From Reichenbachiella ulvae (GTDB lineage: Bacteria; Bacteroidota; Bacteroidia; Cytophagales; Cyclobacteriaceae): a stretch of 64,000 bases of DNA. The stretch spans positions 1,612,001-1,676,000 of the forward strand of contig NZ_JAOYOD010000001.1 of NCBI RefSeq assembly GCF_025833875.1. The letters run 5' to 3'. Shown here piece by piece: positions 58,330-64,000 of this stretch. Position numbers and translations under genes: made by a program. Below the pieces are notes generated by a model that worked only from the letters and a program-made list of their open reading frames with translations, did not search any database and had not been told where the DNA came from. Numbering within the stretch: position 1 is the first letter of the stretch; every line of letters starts with the position of its first letter.

Positions 58330-59224
58330 TTAAACTACTTCTTCCTTTATATGACTGTCTTTTTTCTTTTTACTGTCGATTCCTTCTAAAACCCTACGGA
58401 TTTCATTGGCATTATCCATGCATCCTATCATGGCATCCTCTTCTCCCTGATCCAACAAAGCCTTGAAAGCTGTCAGATTATCTATATATGCACCCAGCGC
58501 ATTGCTGATGTGCTTTTTATTCTGCTTAAAAATAGGCGCCCACATCTGAGGTGAACTTTTCGCCAGACGAACCGTTGAGGCGAAACCACTACCCGCCAGG
58601 TTAAAGATATTCACCTCGTCTTTTTCAATCTCCAATACCGTCTGTCCCAATATAAAAGAACTGATATGAGATATGTGCGACACATATGCGATGTGCAAAT
58701 CATCGAGACTTACTATCCATCTCAATGATGTGCATCCCCAAACTTTCCAGACAAGACTTAGCTAATTCGTAAGAAGTAACCTGTGACTCTTCTGCATCAC
58801 AAATGATCCCTGTCTTACCATCAAACAGGCTCGAAAAGGCAGCTTCTGGACCGGAATTTTCTGTACCTGCGATCGGGTGAGCCGCCACAAAACTCTTGCG
58901 ATTGCTGTGTCCCTGAACCACCTCACAGATTTGTTCCTTAGTAGATCCCAAATCCATTACGGTAGTCCTGTCATCGATCTGATCGAGCAAAGCAGGAAGC
59001 AATTTGGTCATTCCATCCACTGGGATGGCCAAAATAATGAGGTCAGCCAATTTGATAGCCTGCTGAAACACAACTGTCTCGTCTACCAGCCCAAGCTCTA
59101 CCGCCTTCTGGCAGTTTTCGTCACTTAGGTCTACCCCAAGTATCTGGTCAGCAAACCCTACTTCTTTGAGTCGCTTTCCTACTGATCCTCCGATCAGACC
59201 CAAACCTATGATTGATACGATCAT
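58330..59224 (-). pseudogene. tyrA: Prephenate dehydrogenase, frameshifted by one inserted base
   Basis: Two overlapping frames together encode one TyrA. The first (59224 to 58700) runs from MIVSIIGLGLIGGSVGKRL through DLGSTKEQIC and HPIAGTENSGPEAA to GMHIIEMDSKSR and a TGA. The second continues from DLHIAYVSHISHISSFILG to the end at 58330. Removing the single base at 58704 (C on plus, G on minus) joins them and turns the junction into MDSKSHDLHIAYVSH, restoring the His-Asp of the conserved HD motif. The joined protein would be 297 residues, normal for the family. As given, the enzyme making 4-hydroxyphenylpyruvate for tyrosine is broken. The start at 59224 overlaps the aminotransferase stop (ATGA). 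It could be a recent mutation, a sequencing error or, less likely, recoding. Confidence 0.9.
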
Positions 59225-60378
59225 GCTTTTACTGCTTCTAATCTGCCTAATGCTTTTGTCAATACCTCCTGAGTAGAACACAGGGATATACGAATATAAC
59301 CTTCTCCGTTGGAACCAAAAACAGTTCCTGGTGTGATAAACACATGCTTGTCTTGCAATATCTCATCGACAAACTCCTCACTCCCTCTGCCAGCTGGGAT
59401 TTTTGCCCATAGAAACATACCTGATTGCTCCTCGTCATGGCTACATCCCAGAGTATCCAGAAGTCTCTCTGCTAACAGCCTTCTCTCCTGGTATTCCTTA
59501 TTGATGGTATCAAACCAATCCTTAGGCAATTTCAATGCTTTCACTGCTGCGTCCTGTACAGGTCGGAACATTCCAGAATCCACGTTGGACTTCACCCTCA
59601 GGATCGCATCGATGTACTCCCTACGGCCACTGACCATCCCTACTCTCCAGCCAGCCATATTAAAGGCCTTACTCATGGAGTTCAGTTCCAGGCAACTCTC
59701 CTTGCTACCTTCTACAGACAGCAAACTCAATGGATTGTCATTCAGAATAAAGCTGTATGGGTTATCATTGATTACCAACACCTCGTTTTCGTTTGCAAAT
59801 TCAACCAGACTCTCCAAGATTTCCTGATTGGCTTTTTTACCTGTCGGCATATTGGGGTAGTTCACCCACATCAACTTGGCATCCTTCACGACCTGACCAT
59901 CTATATGATCAAATCTCGGCACCCAGCCATTTTCTTCTTTCAGGTCGTAAAAAACCACCTTCGCCCCCATCATTTCAGCCGCTGTTTTGTATGCAGGGTA
60001 GCCAGGATTAGGGATCAATACGGTATCGCCCGGATTCAAAAATGCCATGGAGATATACATGACTCCCTCCTTAGAACCAAGGAGTGGTAAAATCTCTGAG
60101 GCAGGATCTAAATCTACCTGATAATGGGTATGATAGAAATCCGCAATCGCTGCTCTCAATTCAGGAATCGAGCGATAGGACTGATAGGCATGATTAGTTG
60201 CATCACTTGCGCTTCTAATCAGCTCTTCTGCCACTTCATCGGCAGGAGGCAGGTCCGGGCTACCAATCCCCAGATTGATCACATCCTTTCCATCTGCAAC
60301 CATCCCTCTAATTTCATCCAGCTTCTTGGAGAAATAGTATTCTTTTACTTCGGCTATTCTATCTGCTACCTTTATCAT
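59221..60378 (-). CDS. Pyridoxal-phosphate aminotransferase of the aromatic operon
   Basis: The 385-residue class I/II (fold type I) aminotransferase has NLGIGSPDLPP, LLGSKEGVMYIS, NPGYPAY, VNYPNMPTGKKA and the PLP-lysine motif ELNSMSKAFNMAGWRVG; GYIRISLC holds the carboxylate-binding arginine. By position between pheA and tyrA it should transaminate phenylpyruvate and 4-hydroxyphenylpyruvate, or prephenate. The motifs also fit the LL-DAP/aspartate aminotransferase subgroups, so substrate is inferred from context. Its start lies inside the last 20 bases of pheA, and its stop overlaps the tyrA start. Confidence 0.9.
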   Translation of the reverse strand: MIKVADRIAEVKEYYFSKKLDEIRGMVADGKDVINLGIGSPDLPPADEVAEELIRSASDATNHAYQSYRSIPELRAAIADFYHTHYQVDLDPASEILPLLGSKEGVMYISMAFLNPGDTVLIPNPGYPAYKTAAEMMGAKVVFYDLKEENGWVPRFDHIDGQVVKDAKLMWVNYPNMPTGKKANQEILESLVEFANENEVLVINDNPYSFILNDNPLSLLSVEGSKESCLELNSMSKAFNMAGWRVGMVSGRREYIDAILRVKSNVDSGMFRPVQDAAVKALKLPKDWFDTINKEYQERRLLAERLLDTLGCSHDEEQSGMFLWAKIPAGRGSEEFVDEILQDKHVFITPGTVFGSNGEGYIRISLCSTQEVLTKALGRLEAVKA

Positions 60379-61204
60379 AATCAGGCATTACTCCTTTATC
60401 ATATTCACCATGTACGATTATTGATTCCGTACTTTTTTCTATTGCTTTCATTGCGGCCTGGTAAGCGGAATAATCCTCCCAAACCACATCTATATTGAAT
60501 GCATACCTGTAGGGCTGACCCAAAACAGGCATAGACTGTATCTTAGTCAAGTTGATTTTATGCTCTTTGAACACCACCAACACATCTGACAAACGCCCTG
60601 GATCGTGCTTGGTCATTATCCTCAGCGAAGCTTTTTTGGGCTTGCTGTTGTGACCATTCATCCTGCTCTTCATGATCAGGAATCGCGTGTAATTCAGCTT
60701 GTTTGTCTCGATATTCTCGTCTAGAATATCCATTTCGAATAGTTCTGCTGCCTTTTTACTGGCTATGGCTCCTGCTTGTGTCAGTCCGGCTTCTTTGATC
60801 ATCCTTACACTATCCGCTGTGTCGTCATATTCGGTCAGCTTCATGTTAGGATATTGTGACAAAAAATCCGCACACTGCAATAGCGCCATAGGATGCGAAA
60901 ACACTTGATTTAGATCTTCTGCTTTCTTACCTGCATGCCCTATCAGATTCATTTCTATTCTGATATAAACCTCTCCAGTGACCTTGAGATCAAACTCATT
61001 CATCAGAGAATAATTCGGAAGAATACTTCCAGCAATGGTATTTTCAATGGCCATCACTCCATAATCCAATTGTTTTTCGGCAATCGCTTTGGCCAGTGAT
61101 CTAAAATCATGAAAGGCCTTAATATCTAGCTCCTTACCCTTAAAGTATTTACTAGCTGCCTGATCATGAAACGACCCCAAAACACCCTGAATCCCTACTT
61201 CCAT
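60359..61204 (-). CDS. pheA: Prephenate dehydratase with ACT domain
   Basis: The 281-residue protein has a prephenate dehydratase domain (about 1-185: VGIQGVLGSFHDQAASKYF, GVMAIENTIAGSILPNYSL, and the conserved TRF in NYTRFLIM) and a C-terminal ACT domain (about 195-275). The ACT segment reads NLTKIQSMPVLG, where the phenylalanine-binding ESRP motif would be, so allosteric inhibition by Phe may be weak or different. It converts prephenate to phenylpyruvate. It is the first structural gene of the operon and follows an aromatic-rich leader ORF and terminator, so attenuation is the likely control. Confidence 0.95.
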   Translation of the reverse strand: MEVGIQGVLGSFHDQAASKYFKGKELDIKAFHDFRSLAKAIAEKQLDYGVMAIENTIAGSILPNYSLMNEFDLKVTGEVYIRIEMNLIGHAGKKAEDLNQVFSHPMALLQCADFLSQYPNMKLTEYDDTADSVRMIKEAGLTQAGAIASKKAAELFEMDILDENIETNKLNYTRFLIMKSRMNGHNSKPKKASLRIMTKHDPGRLSDVLVVFKEHKINLTKIQSMPVLGQPYRYAFNIDVVWEDYSAYQAAMKAIEKSTESIIVHGEYDKGVMPDYDKGSR

Positions 61205-61221
61205 TTATTCACGTTTATATC

Positions 61222-61252
61222 AAAAAAAAACCCCGAGATTGTCGGGGTTTTT
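61222..61252 (-). terminator. Attenuator: intrinsic terminator in the pheA leader
   Basis: Read leftward, AAAAACCCCGA (61252-61242) pairs with TCGGGGTTTTT (61236-61226) around the loop CAATC, and the T-run continues to 61222. It lies 18 bases upstream of the pheA ATG, so as a terminator it would stop transcription before the operon. TCAGGGG inside the leader ORF (61294-61288) can pair with CCCCGA (61247-61242) with one bulged A, which would block the terminator. That is the expected anti-terminator. Confidence 0.82.
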
Positions 61253-61276
61253 ATATTTTCTGTTTGCAAAAAAGAA

Positions 61277-61348
61277 CTAGCCTTTCACCCCTGATGCTTT
61301 TGCATAGAAATAAAAATAATAGTAGTTCCAGAATGCGCTTTTCTTCAT
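61277..61348 (-). CDS. Aromatic-rich leader peptide controlling the pheA operon
   Basis: A 23-codon ORF on the minus strand starts at ATG 61348 with MKKSA. It continues FWNYYYFYFY (residues 6-15) and ends AKASGVKG with TAG at 61277-61279. Nine of ten consecutive codons are aromatic (five Tyr, three Phe, one Trp). It lies 72 bases ahead of pheA, with a terminator between. This is the plan of pheA/trp leader peptides. Ribosomes stalling on Phe, Tyr or Trp codons would expose the anti-terminator strand at 61288-61294, while full translation would cover it. The stalled-ribosome logic is known for the class; its action here is inference. Confidence 0.85.
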   Translation of the reverse strand: MKKSAFWNYYYFYFYAKASGVKG

Positions 61349-61370
61349 CTTTTTGTATTCTTTCGAGCTT

Positions 61371-61401
61371 CAAAGGTGAAAATTGATTAAATAAATTCAA
61401 A
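61371..61401 (-). promoter_or_regulatory. Candidate promoter of the aromatic operon
   Basis: On the minus strand TTTG (61401-61398), a 19-base spacer and CACCTTTG (61378-61371) match the Bacteroidota TTTG/TAnnTTTG promoter with one mismatch in the -7 box. Transcription would start about 15-20 bases before the leader ATG. Confidence 0.45.
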
Positions 61402-61535
61402 GCAAATCCATGAAAATATTTACACATTTTCAATATTCTAATTAAAGACTATGAATTTTTGCAATTATTTCAGCTTTTATCGTAGCAATCCCTTTATTTG
61501 CAACCTTCTGATTGAATAAATCATTGACATATATA

Positions 61536-62132
61536 GTGATAAGAAAAGCATTTTTAAGCATATCCTTCGTCCTGCTGTCTATAGTGGCATCCGCGCAGAC
61601 ACAGGGAACGATCGTAACCCGGGACGGCCTGGCCAACATGGATAAAGGAGCGAGAGCCATGTACGATGGCAACTACGAAGAAGCAGACGAATTATTTCGA
61701 CAGGCTCTCAGTCAGCTCAGCAAGCTCCCTAGCGAAATGGCTTACTATTTTGGAAGAAACTCCTTTCATCTACAGAAATACAAGCAGGCCATCAACTGGC
61801 TAACCAAGTATGTGGAGCTAAAAGGCACCTCCGGCCAATACTATGATGATGCGAAACTCTATCTCGATCGAGCCAATGACGCGTTTAAGAAAATCAAAGA
61901 ACAGCAAATCATAGAAACGGAGCACAAACTAACTACCGATGGCTATTATGACTGCCCAAAAGATGTGGTTCTTTGCCCCATCTGTCATGGCAGTGGTGTG
62001 ATGATCAAAAATGGAAAGTTCGGTGCAGTCTACCAGACCTGCCCCTACTCCGGATTGTCCGGCCAGCTCACTTGCGAGCAGTACAATCAGTACCTCATGG
62101 GTGAATTAGGAATGGAAATGAGAGAGGAGTAA
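61536..62132 (+). CDS. Exported TPR-like protein with CxxCxGxG motif
   Basis: I prefer the GTG at 61536, which gives a clean signal peptide ending IVASAQ (198 residues). A TTG at 61512 lengthens it by eight residues, and no ATG is available near the N terminus. A helical TPR-like part (about 20-130: MYDGNYEEADELFRQAL, YYFGRNSFHLQKYKQAINWLTKYVEL) is followed by a cysteine-rich end: DCPKDVVLCPICHGSGVM holds a DnaJ-type CxxCxGxG half-finger and QTCPYSGLSGQLTC supplies more cysteines. It may bind metal or form disulfides outside the cytoplasm. I cannot name a function. Confidence 0.72.
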   Translation: MIRKAFLSISFVLLSIVASAQTQGTIVTRDGLANMDKGARAMYDGNYEEADELFRQALSQLSKLPSEMAYYFGRNSFHLQKYKQAINWLTKYVELKGTSGQYYDDAKLYLDRANDAFKKIKEQQIIETEHKLTTDGYYDCPKDVVLCPICHGSGVMIKNGKFGAVYQTCPYSGLSGQLTCEQYNQYLMGELGMEMREE

Positions 62133-62135
62133 ATT

Positions 62136-62285
62136 AGATTCAAGATTTGAGATTCAAGATTTGAGATCATTGTCAGAAGTCGGGAGATGGGAGTCAGGAA
62201 TTGGAAGTCAGCAGCCAAGCGCAAATAGCCAATGGCTAACAGCCAATAATCACCAACTTTCAACTTTACAAACTTTCCACTTTCA
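62136..62285. repeat. Degenerate simple-sequence repeat patch
   Basis: The stretch after the CxxCxGxG gene is made of short word-like repeats. AGATTCAAGATTTG occurs twice in tandem (62136-62149 and 62150-62163). A purine-rich GGAGTCAGGAATTGGAAGTCAG-like segment follows, then several AGCCAA words (about 62213-62248), then CAACTTT-type heptamers with variants up to about 62285. No open frame fits. It reaches the end of the GT2 gene on the other strand. Confidence 0.75.
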
Positions 62286-62290
62286 ACTCC

Positions 62291-63532
62291 CTAAAAGCCT
62301 CTATCCCACTTCCTCAATTGAATCAGTTTTTCTCGATCTGAGCGTGCTGGCTCCAGCCCTATCTTACCCAAAAGCCAATCGCAAGCCTCCCCTACGGAAA
62401 CATTCGGGTAGAAATGATCACGGGCATGGTGTACATACTTTAGCACCTTGAAGCCATCGAACCATTGGTAAAATCGTTTTTGAAAGGTCTGAAGATTGGT
62501 AGATTGACTATTAATCTCATAGAGTATGTCTAAGAATTCATCCTGTGGCAGAAAGTGCTGAAAGCTCTCGGGCAGTTGCGCATATATATCCGCCAACTGA
62601 TCTGACTGGTACATTCCATCAACGGCATCCATAAAGACTTTCAAATCCTCAAAGACGCGAGGATCATAGCTAGGGTATACCTCACTACTACTCCCCATCC
62701 AATCTCCTATGGCTTTTCCTGTCCCAAAAGGCACTCGATCAGAAACTCTGGCAGATGGATAAATGCAGGCTGTATTTAAATCACGGAAGTTCCCCAAAGG
62801 AATGATGCGGTGCAGGAAATAAAAGTCCTCTCCTGCTTTGCGGCGATTCATTCCACCTTGCTTCATGTACGCCGAAGTTCGAACGGCCATACTGGAGCCT
62901 ATCGTCTGAAATGCATATGGAAAACCCGCCCATTTCAGTGCATCTATATAGTAGCGCAGGTGCAGTTCGTATCCGACTATTCCTATATACTGATCCGCCG
63001 GTAGCTCACCTTCCAATGGATGCTCGTAATAAATAGAACAACCTGGAATATTCTTATCCGATTCGAAGAGCTGAATGCATTCCTGAATCAGATGGGTCGA
63101 GCAGGTGCTATCCGCATCGTAGCACAAGATCACGCCATCCCTATCCAACTCCACGAAGGCTCTGGCCGCTTCATCCATACCAATTTTCCTGGCCAGACCT
63201 ACCCCGGCATGTTTCGGTGGCAACTCGTTCTCCAAAATAAAATGATAGTTCAGCCGCTTTCCTTCCGACCATTTCAAAGCTTGCGTGTAGGAAGCTTCAT
63301 TAAAGGATTTGATCTCTTCCGATGATTGGGCAGAGGCATTGATTACCGTAATGACAGAAACTCGATAGCCCACAGGAACTGCGCAGGCCTCCAAAGACTC
63401 CAATGCCACGATTAAATCCGGTTCGTGATGAGCAGGCAATACGACGATCAGATCAGGATTTTCTTCCTTCCAATCTACGGTAAGGTATCTTTTGGGGTAT
63501 GCGTAGCGCTTTAGATATACAGGTAGATTCAA
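62291..63532 (-). CDS. Family 2 glycosyltransferase
   Basis: The 413-residue protein has a GT-A fold near the N terminus: DLIVVLPAHHEPDLIVALESL, then VILCYDADSTCS with the DxD-type metal site and SSMAVRTSAYMKQGGMNRRKAGEDFYFLHRI with the acceptor-side GED motif. The C-terminal 140 residues are helical. No transmembrane helix is evident, so it is a cytosolic or membrane-peripheral sugar transferase. No other polysaccharide genes are in the window, so its product is unknown. Confidence 0.87.
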   Translation of the reverse strand: MNLPVYLKRYAYPKRYLTVDWKEENPDLIVVLPAHHEPDLIVALESLEACAVPVGYRVSVITVINASAQSSEEIKSFNEASYTQALKWSEGKRLNYHFILENELPPKHAGVGLARKIGMDEAARAFVELDRDGVILCYDADSTCSTHLIQECIQLFESDKNIPGCSIYYEHPLEGELPADQYIGIVGYELHLRYYIDALKWAGFPYAFQTIGSSMAVRTSAYMKQGGMNRRKAGEDFYFLHRIIPLGNFRDLNTACIYPSARVSDRVPFGTGKAIGDWMGSSSEVYPSYDPRVFEDLKVFMDAVDGMYQSDQLADIYAQLPESFQHFLPQDEFLDILYEINSQSTNLQTFQKRFYQWFDGFKVLKYVHHARDHFYPNVSVGEACDWLLGKIGLEPARSDREKLIQLRKWDRGF

Positions 63533-63675
63533 TTCTAATTCTATTTAACTGAAATACATCATAGGAAAATATGGCTAACCTGATTTCGAAACCGAGATTG
63601 TAGATTATTAATAAACAACGACTAAACCAACAAATTGAACTTTCTACCTCGAATGGTATAAGCTATTAACTAATA

Positions 63676-64000
63676 TCAAGGTGCGAGTCTTTTGGTTACC
63701 CACTTGTCTCCTTCAAGGGTAAAGACAATACGGTCATGCAGTCGGCTGGGCCTGCCTTGCCAAAACTCTACCTCTGAAGGAATCAGAATATAACCACCCC
63801 AAAATTCAGGTCGATACAATTCCTTTCCCTCAAATTTCTTCTTGACTTCTTCTACCCTGTCGCGCAAAAACTGACGATCAGGAATCTCCTGACTTTGAGG
63901 AGATGCCCAGGCACCCAGGCGGCTACCTTCTGGTCGCTCGCTATAGTAAGCATCGGATATTTCTGCAGGCACCTTTTCTACTCTTCCTTTGACCCGAACC
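63676..64000 (-). CDS. pdxH: Pyridoxamine 5'-phosphate oxidase, C-terminal part (runs off the window)
   Basis: The last 107 codons of pdxH lie in the window and the 5' part is beyond position 64000. The sequence VRVKGRVEKVPAEISDAYYSERPEGSRLGAWASPQSQ, and the ending FWQGRPSRLHDRIVF with KRLAP, are the diagnostic C terminus, including the RxHDR motif that holds FMN and substrate. The enzyme oxidises PNP and PMP to pyridoxal phosphate, the cofactor of the aminotransferase 3 kb away. No break is seen in the visible part. Confidence 0.93.
   Translation of the reverse strand, partial: VRVKGRVEKVPAEISDAYYSERPEGSRLGAWASPQSQEIPDRQFLRDRVEEVKKKFEGKELYRPEFWGGYILIPSEVEFWQGRPSRLHDRIVFTLEGDKWVTKRLAP

Noticed and set aside
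61251..61433. Sixty-codon minus-strand frame overlapping the pheA leader
   Set aside because: It lies in another frame, has no domain or composition signal, and runs into the terminator. The aromatic 23-codon ORF explains the region better.

Overview
The window looks like ordinary chromosome from a marine-type Bacteroidota of the Cytophagales lineage (Reichenbachiella/Marivirga-like). Support comes from split MetH, a SusC/SusD pair, an ECF sigma/FecR pair, DUF5686, DUF4302 and DUF3857 proteins, class II KARI, and many lipoproteins with Bacteroidota-style lipoboxes. Shine-Dalgarno signals are weak and TTG/GTG starts are frequent. I see no rRNA, tRNA, prophage, transposase or CRISPR array. The genus is an inference from gene content.

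Layout. 1-5415: methionine/folate cluster (metH split over two genes, metF) behind the 3' part of a SAM-I riboswitch, interrupted by an octamer tandem repeat and a 23S-IVS-type four-helix-bundle gene. 5510-10210: HMG-CoA lyase, then leftward dprA, merR, a CapA-like lipoprotein and an M23 peptidase. 10368-15603: alaS, gatB and a TlpA-like lipoprotein. 15663-23291: leftward five-gene SusC/SusD locus with an HExxH lipoprotein and a DUF4302 lipoprotein. 23462-26712: META lipoprotein and DUF5686 protein. 27014-30464: ECF sigma, FecR and an STN-domain outer-membrane protein carrying ten short repeats. 30564-42847: hrpB, lipase, POT transporter, TolB-like propeller protein, RetSat-like oxidoreductase, patatin, ilvC, AraC regulator. 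42900-50052: leftward three-gene set of a giant TPR/MORN-like protein and two DUF3857/transglutaminase-fold proteins, one of which has lost its catalytic triad. 50264-57053: DEAD-box helicase, alpha/beta hydrolase, membrane patatin, small secreted protein, acyl-ACP thioesterase, histone-H1-like protein. 57200-61348: leftward aromatic amino acid operon. 61536-64000: small secreted protein, GT2 glycosyltransferase, 3' end of pdxH.

The strongest unannotated signal is in front of the aromatic operon (pheA, aminotransferase, tyrA, DAHP synthase/chorismate mutase). A 23-codon leader ORF at 61277-61348 contains FWNYYYFYFY, nine aromatic codons out of ten. It is followed by an intrinsic terminator (61222-61252) just upstream of pheA. 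Part of the leader ORF can pair with the terminator's 5' arm. This is the layout of ribosome-mediated transcription attenuation, sensing charged tRNA-Phe, tRNA-Tyr and possibly tRNA-Trp. In the same operon tyrA carries a one-base insertion. Removing base 58704 restores an uninterrupted frame and the conserved His-Asp motif, so this is a fresh mutation, a sequencing error or, less likely, a recoding site.

Other points worth a look are the octamer array and selfish-looking gene inside the met cluster, the sigma/anti-sigma/STN-repeat system without a TonB receptor, the active and dead transglutaminase pair, and a second patch of degenerate simple repeats at 62136-62285.
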